Source: Propioniciclava flava
GTDB taxonomy: Bacteria > Actinomycetota > Actinomycetes > Propionibacteriales > Propionibacteriaceae
NCBI RefSeq assembly: GCF_004126535.1
Contig: NZ_PPCV01000010.1
Coordinates: 41,248-105,247, forward strand
Length of the DNA stretch: 64,000 bases
Direction of reading: 5' to 3'
The notes beneath the pieces are model-generated. The model ran no database searches. It was not told the DNA's origin and saw only the letters and a program-made list of their open reading frames with translations. Shown one piece after another: positions 34,620 to 43,428 of this stretch (position 1 is its first letter; the number at the start of each line of letters is the position of its first letter). A program made the translations under genes and the position numbers.

Positions 34620-36053
34620 ATGACCCTGGTCGCCGGCGTCGACACCTCGACGCAATCCTGCAAAGTCCTCGTCTTCGACGCCGAGAGCGGCGCGCTGATC
34701 CGCCAAGGATCCGCCAAGCATCCCGACGCGACCGAATGCCACCCCGACGCGTGGTGGGCCGCTTTCGAGGCGGCATCAGCCATGGCTGGCGGCCTCGGTG
34801 ACGTCGCCGCGATCAGCGTCGGCGGGCAGCAGCACGGCATGGTCCTGCTCGACGCCCACGGCGAGGTCATCCGGCCCGCCCAACTGTGGAACGACACCAA
34901 ATCGGGGCAAGCCGCGGCCGACCTCGTCGCCGAACTCGGCGCAGAAACCTGGGTGCAGGCCACCGGCTTGATGCTCGTGCCCAGCTTCACCGTCACCAAG
35001 CTGCGCTGGATCGCCGACCACGAACCAGAGAACGCCGCCCGCATCGCCGCCATCTGCCTCCCCCACGACTGGCTCACCTGGCAACTACGCGGCGGTTCCG
35101 ACCTGTCGCTGTTGACCACCGATCGCTCCGAAGCCTCCGGAACCGGCTACTTCGACCCCCAGACCGGCCAGTACCGCCGCGACCTGCTGGCCCACGCCCT
35201 GCGCCGCGACGAAGCGGGAGTGGCCGACATCGTCCTGCCTCGCGTCCTGGCCCCGCACGAGGCGGCAGGCCACGGTGCAGCGTCCCTGGGCTTCGACGCG
35301 GCGCTGATCGGTCCCGGCTGCGGCGACAACGCGGGCGCAGCCCTGGGGCTGTCCCACGTCCCCGGCTCGGTGACCGTCTCCATCGGCACCTCCGGCGTCG
35401 TGTGCGCCGTTTCCACAACCGCCGTGCGAGACGTGAGCGGCCTCGTGGCGGGATTCGCGGACGCCCAGGGGAACTACCTGCCCCTGATCGCGACCATCAA
35501 TGGCGCCCGGATCCTCCAGGCGACCGCCCACCTCCTCGGCACCGACTTTGCCGGGCTCGACACCCTGGCACTCTCCGCCGAACCAGGCGCCGGGGGCCTC
35601 GTCCTGGTCCCCCACTTCGACGGGGAGCGCACCCCCAACCTCCCCGATGCCGCGGGGACGCTCGCAGGTATGACTCTGGCGAACCTAACCCAGCCCAACC
35701 TCGCCCGGGCCAGCGTCGAGGGGCTCTTGTGCCTCCTCGGCGTGGGGATGGAGGCCCAACGCGCCCAAGGCGTCCGCATCGACTCGGTCACGCTGATCGG
35801 CGGCGGCTCTCAATCCCTCGCGGTGCGCGAGGTGGCCCCCGCGATCCTCGGCGTCCCGGTCGAGGTCCCTGAGCCCGGTGAATACGTCGCCCGGGGGGCC
35901 GCACGGCAGGCAGCCTGGGTGCTCGCGGGCGGGGAACAGCCTCCGGCCTGGGCTCCCATCCCGGCCACGACGTTCACCGCAGCACCAACCCCGCAGATCC
36001 AGCAGCGCTACGACCGGGTCGCAGCCCAGGTCTCCGGGCTGAATCCGCGCTGA
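34620..36053 (+). CDS. xylB: Xylulokinase
   Basis: A 477-residue FGGY-family kinase that phosphorylates D-xylulose to xylulose 5-phosphate. The phosphate-1 motif GVDTSTQSCKVLVFD is at the N-terminus, the xylulokinase-type SVGGQQHGMVLLD near residue 65, WNDTKSGQAAADL near 85, and GCGDNAGAALGLSHVPGSVT near 238. The C-terminal FGGY region includes TLIGGGSQS. ATG at 34620 has AAGGGAGAG 5-13 bases upstream. A leader of about 120 bases with small inverted repeats (for example CCAGC/GCTGG) separates it from its promoter. A 19-base-pair hairpin ends the transcript. Confidence 0.95.
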   Translation: MTLVAGVDTSTQSCKVLVFDAESGALIRQGSAKHPDATECHPDAWWAAFEAASAMAGGLGDVAAISVGGQQHGMVLLDAHGEVIRPAQLWNDTKSGQAAADLVAELGAETWVQATGLMLVPSFTVTKLRWIADHEPENAARIAAICLPHDWLTWQLRGGSDLSLLTTDRSEASGTGYFDPQTGQYRRDLLAHALRRDEAGVADIVLPRVLAPHEAAGHGAASLGFDAALIGPGCGDNAGAALGLSHVPGSVTVSIGTSGVVCAVSTTAVRDVSGLVAGFADAQGNYLPLIATINGARILQATAHLLGTDFAGLDTLALSAEPGAGGLVLVPHFDGERTPNLPDAAGTLAGMTLANLTQPNLARASVEGLLCLLGVGMEAQRAQGVRIDSVTLIGGGSQSLAVREVAPAILGVPVEVPEPGEYVARGAARQAAWVLAGGEQPPAWAPIPATTFTAAPTPQIQQRYDRVAAQVSGLNPR

Positions 36054-36057
36054 ACAG

Positions 36058-36098
36058 TTGGTCTCGGCCCCCGCGCTCAGCGCGGGGGCCGAGACCAA
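36058..36098. terminator. Strong bidirectional terminator between xylB and the epimerase gene
   Basis: A perfect 19-base-pair stem (36058-36076 with 36080-36098) with a 3-base loop TCA. The arms begin TTGGTCTCGG and end CCGAGACCAA. It separates convergent xylB and the aldose 1-epimerase gene. Confidence 0.85.
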
Positions 36099-36109
36099 CC
36101 AGCACGCCG

Positions 36110-36988
36110 CTACTCGAAGGCCCCGATGGTGAAGCACACCTCGCGAGTGGCACCGGCAGCCAGCGCCACGTCGGCGTCCGGGCCATTGAAGGCATCCGGC
36201 GGATGCGTCATCGCCTCGACCGCCAGCGCATGACGGCCGATCCGCTCGGCGGAATACAACTGAAGCCACGGGGCCTCGGCTTGCAGCCGGACAGCCCCAT
36301 CGCGATGGCGCAGTTCGACGCTCCAGGGCCTTGCGGGCGCCTGGAACGCCAGATCCACCGACCGCCCCGCCATCGGCGTGGGGGTGGAGAAATCGACGTC
36401 GGTCTGCGCCACATCGACCAGTTGCAGGGGCGCCATCCGCTCATCAACCAGCAGTGCCGCCACCCCGGGCGAGGTCACCGTGCAGTCGTCCAGCGGTGCG
36501 TGGTCCCACGTCAGGTAGGGGTGCGATCCGAGCGCCACCGGCGCCGCAACCGCGCCGACGTTCGTAGCGCAGATGCGCACGCTCAACCCCGACTCGTCCA
36601 GGGCATACGACACCGTCAAGGACAGGTCGAAGGGGTAGCCGGGCGTCGCAGGCAGGTCGAGGCCCAAAGTGAGCTCACGCGCCGTGCTGTGCAGCGGAGT
36701 CCACAACTGGTGGGCCGCCAGCCCGTGCAGGGCCGCCCCCGTGGCGGGCTCGTTCGCGGGGAGATCGAACTCCACACCGCCAAACGAGTAACGCGCGCCG
36801 GTGATCCGGTTCGGCCAAGGCGCCAGCGTCCGTCCCTCCCAGCCCTCGCCGATCGAGACGCGGGGATCGAAGGAGGCCGTCAACCGGCGGCCCGCATGGC
36901 GCAGCCCCACCAGCGTGGCGCCAGACGCGGCGATGGTCGCCGTGTAGGGGCCGTGGACCAGATGAAACAGGTGTCCGTTCAGCGACAT
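36110..36988 (-). CDS. Aldose 1-epimerase
   Basis: A 292-residue galactose-mutarotase-like beta-sandwich enzyme interconverting alpha and beta anomers of free sugars. NRITGARYSFGGVEFDLPAN with GAALHGLAAHQLWT supplies the first conserved Arg and His, LGSHPYLTWD the second His, and LQLYSAERIGRHALAVEAMT with HPPDAFNGPD the late catalytic Glu region. In this setting it should equilibrate xylose released by the beta-xylosidase for xylose isomerase. The start follows the dehydrogenase stop after one base, so it is the last gene of a minus-strand unit. Confidence 0.92.
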   Translation of the reverse strand: MSLNGHLFHLVHGPYTATIAASGATLVGLRHAGRRLTASFDPRVSIGEGWEGRTLAPWPNRITGARYSFGGVEFDLPANEPATGAALHGLAAHQLWTPLHSTARELTLGLDLPATPGYPFDLSLTVSYALDESGLSVRICATNVGAVAAPVALGSHPYLTWDHAPLDDCTVTSPGVAALLVDERMAPLQLVDVAQTDVDFSTPTPMAGRSVDLAFQAPARPWSVELRHRDGAVRLQAEAPWLQLYSAERIGRHALAVEAMTHPPDAFNGPDADVALAAGATREVCFTIGAFE

Positions 36989-36989
36989 G

Positions 36990-37973
36990 TCACAACCCCG
37001 GATCGATGACGGTCTTCAGCCCCGTCCTGCCCGACGCGTAGCGGAATGCGTCCGCGGCGTCGTTGAGGGCAAAGCGTCGCGACACCAAGGACGCCAGATC
37101 GACCTGTCCACGCGCCAGGAGATCGATGGCCCGCGGGTACACGTCGGGCATGCGTCGCACAATCGCGATGGTCAGCCCCTTGCGGCGAGCGGTCGCCGCC
37201 GGGAATGTCGTGGTGTCGTCGTCGGGGATGCCCACCAGCACGACCCGGCCCCCCGGACGGGCCAACTCGATGGCCTCGCGGACGGCGTCGCGCTGGCCGC
37301 TGACTTCGAACACGACGTCGCTGTGGGGCTCCAAGGCGGCACCCGCGTCGACGACATGGCCGCAGCCCAGGCCGGTGGCGGCGTCACGGCGATGCGCCAG
37401 GGGTTCCACCACCGTGTCCACCACGGCCCCGCCCACGGCGGCCAACTGGATCAGCAGCAGCCCGATCGGCCCGGCTCCCACGATCGAGACTCGGTCCCCG
37501 AGGCGGGCGTGTCCCAGATCCCAGGAGTGGAGGGCGACGCCGAGGGGTTCTAGAAGCGCCCCCTCGTCGGGCGTGGCCCCCTCGGGGAGCGGGAAGAGAC
37601 GGTTGGTGGGCCACGCCATGACCTCACGCACGCCGCCGTCGACGGAGCCGTGGCCGGAGAAGCGCACATGGGGGCACAGGTTGGGGTTGCCTTCGCGGCA
37701 GCGCTCACACTCCTCGCAGGGAATCGCCGGATCGATCGCGACGACGCGGCCCGCATAAGGACCATCCAGCGCGATCCCGCTCACCTCATGCCCTGGCACC
37801 AGCGGATTCTCGATGGTGGCATCCCCGATCCCACCATCGGTGAACCAATGCAGATCCGATCCGCACAGCCCCACGGCCCGTACCTGGACCAAAGACTGGC
37901 CGTCTGCCGGGATGGGGGTCGCTTCCTCCCCGACGCGAACGTCCTCGGTGCCCCACAGTCGCGCTGCCCGCAT
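36990..37973 (-). CDS. Zinc-dependent medium-chain dehydrogenase (sorbitol/xylitol dehydrogenase-like)
   Basis: A 327-residue MDR-family enzyme. The catalytic zinc site is seen in GLCGSDLHWF and LVPGHEVSG, and the structural zinc lobe has four Cys in CEECERCREGNPNLCPH. The Rossmann motif VSIVGAGPIGLLLIQLA lies near residue 165. The polyol dehydrogenase subgroup and position beside xylose genes suggest xylitol, arabitol or a related polyol as substrate (inference). It is followed after one base by the epimerase and preceded by a 90-base gap containing an AT-rich TTTGAATTAGTTC stretch that may be its promoter. Confidence 0.88.
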   Translation of the reverse strand: MRAARLWGTEDVRVGEEATPIPADGQSLVQVRAVGLCGSDLHWFTDGGIGDATIENPLVPGHEVSGIALDGPYAGRVVAIDPAIPCEECERCREGNPNLCPHVRFSGHGSVDGGVREVMAWPTNRLFPLPEGATPDEGALLEPLGVALHSWDLGHARLGDRVSIVGAGPIGLLLIQLAAVGGAVVDTVVEPLAHRRDAATGLGCGHVVDAGAALEPHSDVVFEVSGQRDAVREAIELARPGGRVVLVGIPDDDTTTFPAATARRKGLTIAIVRRMPDVYPRAIDLLARGQVDLASLVSRRFALNDAADAFRYASGRTGLKTVIDPGL

Positions 37974-38063
37974 GTGCGTCCTCGATTCCTCACCTTTGAA
38001 TTAGTTCTACGATAGTCGAAAATCGGGTTCGGGGCTCAGCCCTCACCGCCCAGAGAGGACCCG

Positions 38064-39311
38064 CTAACGCCACACGCCGGGAATCTCCCCCAAGGTCAAC
38101 CACTGCGCCGGATGCTCCAACACACGGTGGAGCGCCGTATAGGCGGCACCGAGCGAGGGCATGTCCCGCTCCTCCGGCACCGCCGTGATCCCGATGGCCT
38201 CGAAGGGGGCAGCCACGACGCGCTGGCGAAGCTCCGCCTCGATGCCGCTCCTCATCGCGGGAAGGAGGCGGCCCAGATGCCCTCCGAGCACAACGTTGGC
38301 GACGTCCAGAAGGTTCAAGGCGCCCGCCAGCGCCACCCCCAGCATTGCCGCGGCTTCGTTCACCGCGTCGCAGGCCCGTGCATCCCGGCTCTCGATCCGC
38401 GCCAACAGCGCGTCGGTGTCTGGTACCCCCGCCCACGCGTGAAGCGCCGACGAGCCCACGTAGACCTCCAAACACCCGCGGGCACCGCACGCGCACACGG
38501 GGCCGTTCCGATCCACGCACACGTGACCGATCTCGCCCGCCCAGCCGTGCCCGCCCGTCACCACACCGCCAGCCTTGACCAAGGACGAGCCAATGCCGAT
38601 CTCGCCCGACAGATACAAGAACTCCTCCCGACGCGACGGACGCCCAGGCGCATCCCAGGCCACCGTCTGCGCGGCGTAGTCCGATTCGTTTCCGACGTCG
38701 ATCAGGCTGGGATCCAGTTCCAGGGCGCGCGCAAGCAGCGCCCGCGCCGGGACGTCCCACCACCCCAGATTGGGGGCGCGCAGCAGCGTGCCGCGCTCGG
38801 CATCCACCAGGCCCGGAATGGCCCATTGCACGCCGGCCAAGGTCACGTCGGTTCCCGCTTGGCTCAGCACCGAGCGCCCCAAGGCCGCCAACTCCTCGAT
38901 CACCCACGCGGGATCCGAGTTGCGTAGATCGACCTCGACGCGCTCCTCGGCTCGTGTGTGGCCCGCCAAGTCCACCAGGCGCGCCGCCATCCGTCCCACG
39001 TTCACTTCAAGCCCCAGGGCCACCCAGGTCTTCCCTGCCGGGACCAGCGGGACGGCGGGACGCCCCCGCTGGCCAAAGGCCTGCGGGGGCGTCTCTTCGA
39101 TCAGTTCCCCGGCGATCAGGTCGTCCACGAGCCGCGACACTGTGGAGCGCGTGAGCCCGGTATCGGCGGCCACATCGGCGCGTGAGAGAGGCTCGGACGC
39201 ACCGAACAAGCGCTGGGTCACGATCGCCAGATTGAGGGAGCGAAGGCTCGACTGCCGCACCACGTCGGGGTGTTCAGGCTGAGCCGGACGCCCGATCCGA
39301 ATACTGGCCAC
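38064..39311 (-). CDS. ROK-family transcriptional repressor 2 (XylR-like)
   Basis: A 415-residue paralogue of the ROK protein at 33.1-34.4 kb. It shares VRQSSLRSLNLA before the winged helix, LSRADVAADTGLTRSTVSRL in the helix, GEIGHVCVDRNGPVCACGAR with the zinc-binding CxCGxxGCxE, and much of the C-terminal domain. GTG at 39311 is preferred: a GAGGGGG ribosome binding site lies 5 bases upstream, matching the paralogue; GTG at 39338 lacks such a site. It lies 51 bases after the xylH stop on the same strand, so it may be co-transcribed with xylFGH. Confidence 0.88.
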   Translation of the reverse strand: MASIRIGRPAQPEHPDVVRQSSLRSLNLAIVTQRLFGASEPLSRADVAADTGLTRSTVSRLVDDLIAGELIEETPPQAFGQRGRPAVPLVPAGKTWVALGLEVNVGRMAARLVDLAGHTRAEERVEVDLRNSDPAWVIEELAALGRSVLSQAGTDVTLAGVQWAIPGLVDAERGTLLRAPNLGWWDVPARALLARALELDPSLIDVGNESDYAAQTVAWDAPGRPSRREEFLYLSGEIGIGSSLVKAGGVVTGGHGWAGEIGHVCVDRNGPVCACGARGCLEVYVGSSALHAWAGVPDTDALLARIESRDARACDAVNEAAAMLGVALAGALNLLDVANVVLGGHLGRLLPAMRSGIEAELRQRVVAAPFEAIGITAVPEERDMPSLGAAYTALHRVLEHPAQWLTLGEIPGVWR

Positions 39312-39362
39312 CGTTGCCCCCTCATCGTCTCTCGCCACAGGAAAGGGAGGTGCCGCCGACGC

Positions 39363-40577
39363 CTAGGCTCCCTTCGTCCGGGCCTTGTTGATCATATCGA
39401 AGGCCACTGCCGCGATCAGCACGAGACCCTTGATGATCGACTGCCACGAAGGATCGACACCCATGATCGACAAGCCCATGTTCAGCACGCCCATGATCAG
39501 CGCACCGATGATGGCGCCGGGGACGCGTCCGATACCGCCGGTCACTGCGGCGCCACCGATGAAGCAGGCTGCGATGGCGTCGAGTTCGTAGTTGTTGCCC
39601 GCTGCGGCCACGGCTGCACCTGCCCGCGACGTGACCACAACGGCCGCCAGGCCACACAGCCAGCCCATGTTCACGAACAGCCAGAAGTTGACCTTCCGGG
39701 TGTTGATACCGGAGAGCTTCGCGGCCGCCAAGTTGCCGCCCACCGCGTAGATGTGACGCCCGAACACGGTGTTGCCCATGACCCAGGCGTAGGCGATGAC
39801 GACGACCCCGACGATGACCAGCACGTAGGGAAGGCCCAGCGCGCTCAGGGCGATCCAGTAGGTCGCCAGCCCGAGCAGCACCGCCAGCACGACCAGCCGC
39901 GCCACCATGAGGCCCAGCGACTCGACCACCAGCCCGCGGCGCTGCGCACGCACGCGGCGCAGGACGGTAGAGATAACGATCCAGGCGATGCCGACCGCGC
40001 CCACCACGAGCGTGAAGGCGTCCAGGGAGCCCAGGAAGCCCGCGGTCCCCGCCACGCCGTCGTTGGAGATGGCCAGGAAGTCGGCGTCGAACCCTGCCCG
40101 CGTGTAGCCGACGAGAACCAGCGCGACGCCGCGGAAGATCAGCATGCCGCCCAGGGTCACGATGAAGGCGGGGACGCCGACGTAGGCGACCCAGAACCCT
40201 TGCCACGCCCCGATGATGCCGCCCACCACGAGCGCCACCACGATGGCCAGCCATGGGTTGACGTGGAAGTCGGTCATCAAGACGCCCAGGACGCCACCCA
40301 CTGCGGCGACGACCGAACCGACCGACAAGTCGATGTGTCCGGCGACGATGATCATGAGCATGCCCACGGCCAGGATGAACACGTACGCGTTCTGCTGGAC
40401 GAGGCTGGTCACGTTGTTGGGCTGCAGCAGGCGCCCTTGGGTGACCACCTGGAAGAAGCCGATGATGACGACGAGAGCCAAAATGATCCCGTATTCCTTC
40501 ACCACCGACGTTGCGGTGGCCAAGGCATTGCTCTTCTTCTCACCGGAGGCGGTCTCCGGTGGAACGGTTGTGGTCAT
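39363..40577 (-). CDS. xylH: Xylose ABC transporter permease
   Basis: A 404-residue permease of the ribose/xylose (BPD_transp_2) family with about 10-12 membrane segments. Recognised blocks are LAVGMLMIIVAGHIDLSVGS near residue 115, FWVAYVGVPAFIVTLGGMLI near residue 155 and the C-terminal AAGNNYELDAIAACFIGGAA with GGIGRVPGAIIGALIMGVLN, all standard for XylH. Its start overlaps the xylG stop by 4 bases. It forms the membrane channel for D-xylose with XylF and XylG. Confidence 0.94.
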   Translation of the reverse strand: MTTTVPPETASGEKKSNALATATSVVKEYGIILALVVIIGFFQVVTQGRLLQPNNVTSLVQQNAYVFILAVGMLMIIVAGHIDLSVGSVVAAVGGVLGVLMTDFHVNPWLAIVVALVVGGIIGAWQGFWVAYVGVPAFIVTLGGMLIFRGVALVLVGYTRAGFDADFLAISNDGVAGTAGFLGSLDAFTLVVGAVGIAWIVISTVLRRVRAQRRGLVVESLGLMVARLVVLAVLLGLATYWIALSALGLPYVLVIVGVVVIAYAWVMGNTVFGRHIYAVGGNLAAAKLSGINTRKVNFWLFVNMGWLCGLAAVVVTSRAGAAVAAAGNNYELDAIAACFIGGAAVTGGIGRVPGAIIGALIMGVLNMGLSIMGVDPSWQSIIKGLVLIAAVAFDMINKARTKGA

Positions 40578-42112
40578 GCGCGCGGTGCCTCCATCGTCAT
40601 TAGTTCCATGAGCGACTCCTGTGTCGCTTCACCGCGCGCGAGTTGCCCGGTGATCCTGCCTTCGCTGAGGGTGTAGATGCGGTCACACACCCCGAGCAGC
40701 TCGGGGAGTTCGGAGGAGATCACGATGACCGCCTTCCCGCTGGCCGCGAGCTCGTTGATGATCTGGTAGATCTCGTACTTGGCCCCCACGTCGATGCCGC
40801 GGGTCGGCTCGTCGAGGATGAGGACGTCAGGGTCGGTGAACATCCACTTACTCAGCACCACCTTTTGCTGGTTGCCGCCGGAGAGGTTCTTCACCGCCTG
40901 CTGGACCGACGCCGAGCGGATGCGCAGCTTCGTTCGGTAGTCGTGAGCGACATGATCCTCATCGCCCTTGTTAATGACCCCGTGGCCGCTCACCTTCTGC
41001 AGCGCCGCCGAGGTGACGTTGTGACGGATCTCGGCGATCAGGTTGACCCCGTACTTCTTGCGGTCCTCGCTGACGTAGGCGATCCCGTTGGCGATCGCCT
41101 TGGGAACGGAGTCGGTGGCGATCTCCTGACCGGACTTGAAGACCCGCCCACTGATGCGCGAGCCGTACTGGTGCCCGAACAGGCTCATGGCCAGTTCGGT
41201 GCGCCCGGCACCCATGAGGCCAGCGATGCCGACGACCTCGCCTGCGCGGACGCTCAGCGACGCCGAGTCGACCACGACGCGATGGGTGTCCTCGGGGTGG
41301 TGCACCGTCCAGTCCTCGATGCGCAGCAGTTCCTCACCGAGGTGCGGATCGCGCGGGGGAAACCGGTTGTCGAGCGGACGTCCGACCATGGACCGGATGA
41401 TCCGCTGCTCGTTGACACCTTCTGCCCCGTCATTGGGGATCGTCTCCACCACCGAGCCGTCCCGGATGATGGTGATCGCGTCGGCGATCTCCATAATCTC
41501 GTTGAGCTTGTGCGAGATGATGATCTGCGTCACACCCTCATCGCGCAGCGCCCTCATCAGGCCCAGCAGGTGAGCCGAATCGTCGTCGTTCAACGCTGCC
41601 GTGGGCTCGTCCAAGATCAGGAGCTTGACGTCCTTGGCGAGCGCTTTCGCGATCTCGACCAGTTGCTGCTTGCCGACGCCGATGTCCACCACGCGGGTGC
41701 TGGGGTTCTCACGCAGGCCGACGCGCTGCATGAGCGCGGCGGCCTCCCCCATCGTGGTGCCCCAGTCGATGACGCCACCGCGGGCTCGCTCGTTGCCCAG
41801 GAAGATGTTCTCCCCAATGGACAGATACGGCGAGAGCCCCAGTTCCTGGTGAATGATCACGATGCCGTCGGCTTCGCTGTCGCGCAGCGACTTGAACTTC
41901 GCCTCGCTGCCTTGATACAGGATTTCTCCGGTGTAGCTGCCGTGCGGGTACAACCCGGAGAGGACGTTCATGAGCGTCGACTTCCCGGCACCGTTCTCCC
42001 CGCAGATGGCGTGGATCTCGGCGGGCATGACGGTCATCGTGACATCGCTCAGTGCTCGCACTGGGCCGAACGTCTTTCCTATGCCGACCATCTGCAAGAT
42101 CGGTTCGCTCAT
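40574..42112 (-). CDS. xylG: Xylose ABC transporter ATP-binding protein
   Basis: A 512-residue double ATPase. The first domain has Walker A ICGENGAGKSTLMNVL near residue 37, DIGVGKQQLVEIAKAL as signature-like segment and LLILDEPTAALNDDD as Walker B. The second domain has the degenerate IAGLMGAGRTEL in place of Walker A, the signature LSGGNQQKVVLSKWM near residue 415 and VLILDEPTRGIDVGAKYEIY. This asymmetric duplication is typical of XylG/RbsA/MglA. It overlaps xylH by 4 bases and follows xylF after 32 bases. Confidence 0.95.
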   Translation of the reverse strand: MSEPILQMVGIGKTFGPVRALSDVTMTVMPAEIHAICGENGAGKSTLMNVLSGLYPHGSYTGEILYQGSEAKFKSLRDSEADGIVIIHQELGLSPYLSIGENIFLGNERARGGVIDWGTTMGEAAALMQRVGLRENPSTRVVDIGVGKQQLVEIAKALAKDVKLLILDEPTAALNDDDSAHLLGLMRALRDEGVTQIIISHKLNEIMEIADAITIIRDGSVVETIPNDGAEGVNEQRIIRSMVGRPLDNRFPPRDPHLGEELLRIEDWTVHHPEDTHRVVVDSASLSVRAGEVVGIAGLMGAGRTELAMSLFGHQYGSRISGRVFKSGQEIATDSVPKAIANGIAYVSEDRKKYGVNLIAEIRHNVTSAALQKVSGHGVINKGDEDHVAHDYRTKLRIRSASVQQAVKNLSGGNQQKVVLSKWMFTDPDVLILDEPTRGIDVGAKYEIYQIINELAASGKAVIVISSELPELLGVCDRIYTLSEGRITGQLARGEATQESLMELMTMEAPRA

Positions 42113-42144
42113 GGGCTTTCCTTCGTCCCCTCCGGGTCGCTCAA

Positions 42145-43281
42145 TCAGATCCCGAGATCCGAGGCCTTGTAGAAGCCCGAATCCACCAGCGCGGACTTGA
42201 CGGTGTCCTTGGTGACGACCTGCGGCTCGACCAGGTAGGTCGGGACGACCTTCTTGCCGTTGTCGTAGGACTTGGTGTCGTTGACCGACACGGTCTCGCC
42301 CTTGGCGATCTGGTCGACCATCTTGGCGACCTGCTCACCCAGCTTGCGGGTGTCCTTCCACACCGACATGGACTGCTTGCCCTGGAGCATGGCCTTGACG
42401 TTGGCCAGGTCGGCGTCCTGGCCGGTGATGAGCGGCCAGTCGGTGCCCACCTTGTAGCCGGCGCCGTCCAGCGCCTGCTCGATGCCCAACGCGAGGGAGT
42501 CGTTCGGGGAGAGCACGACGGTGACGCGCTTGCCGCCGCCGTAGAACGAGTTGAGGCGGTTCTCCATCTCAGCCTGCGCCTTGGCCGAGTCCCAGTTCAG
42601 GATGCCGATGGTCTGCCAGTCGTTGTTGCTGGCCGGGGCCTTGCCGGAGGGGACGACGAAGTCGCCGGAGGCGACCTTGGGGCTGACCTTGTCCCAGGCG
42701 CCGGAGAAGAAGAACTTGGCGTTGTTGTCGTCCGGGGAACCGGCGAAGGGCTCGAAGATGACCTTGCCGTCGGGGCCCTTGAAGGAGTCGGCGTTGTCCA
42801 AGATGAACTGCCCCTGGAGCTGGCCGACCTTGTAGTTGTCGAAGGTGGCGTAGTAGTCGACGTTCTCAGAGCCGTTGATCAGGCGGTCGTAGGCCACGAC
42901 CTTGACGCCCTGCTTGGCAGCCTGTGCGAGGACCGGCCCGAGGGCGGTGCCGTCGATCGACGCGATGACGAGCACCTTGGCGCCGTCGTTGAGCATGTTC
43001 TGGATTTGGTTGTTTTGCTGATCCTGCTTGTTGTCGGCGTACTGCAGGCTCGTCTTATAGCCCGCCGCCTTCAGCAGCGCCTCCAGGTTGGCACCGTCGC
43101 GGTTCCAGCGCTCCAGGCTCTTGGTCGGCATCGCGATGCCGATGAGCGTGTTGCTCGCAGCCCCGCTGGCGCCCGGCGCAGCGCTGGTGCCTGTGCCCCG
43201 CTCGCTGCTGCAGGCACTCAACGTGACAGCGGCGGCCGTGGCGACGGACAGGGAGATCAGGTTACGTCGTGAGATGGTCAT
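42145..43281 (-). CDS. xylF: D-xylose-binding lipoprotein
   Basis: A 378-residue periplasmic-binding-protein-like I family member. The N-terminus MTISRRNLISLSVATAAAVT has a twin-arginine-like motif (SRRNLIS) and is followed by the lipobox Leu-Ser-Ala-Cys. LIGIAMPTKSLERWNRDGAN near residue 47, with Trp and Arg stacking and hydrogen bonding to the sugar, and VKVVAYDRLINGSENVDYYA near residue 125 are typical of XylF. ATG with GAAAGGGG upstream. First gene of xylF-xylG-xylH; a short inverted repeat at 43300-43317 lies in its leader. Confidence 0.95.
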   Translation of the reverse strand: MTISRRNLISLSVATAAAVTLSACSSERGTGTSAAPGASGAASNTLIGIAMPTKSLERWNRDGANLEALLKAAGYKTSLQYADNKQDQQNNQIQNMLNDGAKVLVIASIDGTALGPVLAQAAKQGVKVVAYDRLINGSENVDYYATFDNYKVGQLQGQFILDNADSFKGPDGKVIFEPFAGSPDDNNAKFFFSGAWDKVSPKVASGDFVVPSGKAPASNNDWQTIGILNWDSAKAQAEMENRLNSFYGGGKRVTVVLSPNDSLALGIEQALDGAGYKVGTDWPLITGQDADLANVKAMLQGKQSMSVWKDTRKLGEQVAKMVDQIAKGETVSVNDTKSYDNGKKVVPTYLVEPQVVTKDTVKSALVDSGFYKASDLGI

Positions 43282-43299
43282 GGTTCATTGCCCCTTTCG

Positions 43300-43317
43300 G
43301 ACGGCTGCATTGCCGTC
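43300..43317. promoter_or_regulatory. Inverted repeat in the xylF leader
   Basis: GACGGC, six bases, GCCGTC lies immediately upstream of the xylF ribosome binding site. It could be an operator or a leader hairpin that affects translation. No copy of the xylA/xylB operator was found here. Confidence 0.4.
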
Positions 43318-43375
43318 TCCCGGAACCACCGTTGGCTCCGGTTCGCTTGTGATTCGAAGTGGTGAGGGGGTGACA

Positions 43376-43402
43376 GGTGGGCGCATCACCAGTGCGCCCA
43401 CC
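43376..43402 (-). terminator. Hairpin between xylA and xylF
   Basis: GGTGGGCGCA at 43376-43385 pairs perfectly with TGCGCCCACC at 43393-43402 across a 7-base loop, 27 bases downstream of the xylA stop. It probably separates xylA transcripts from the xylFGH operon. Confidence 0.6.
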
Positions 43403-43428
43403 AGGACTGCGTAGTGTGCTCGCGAACC

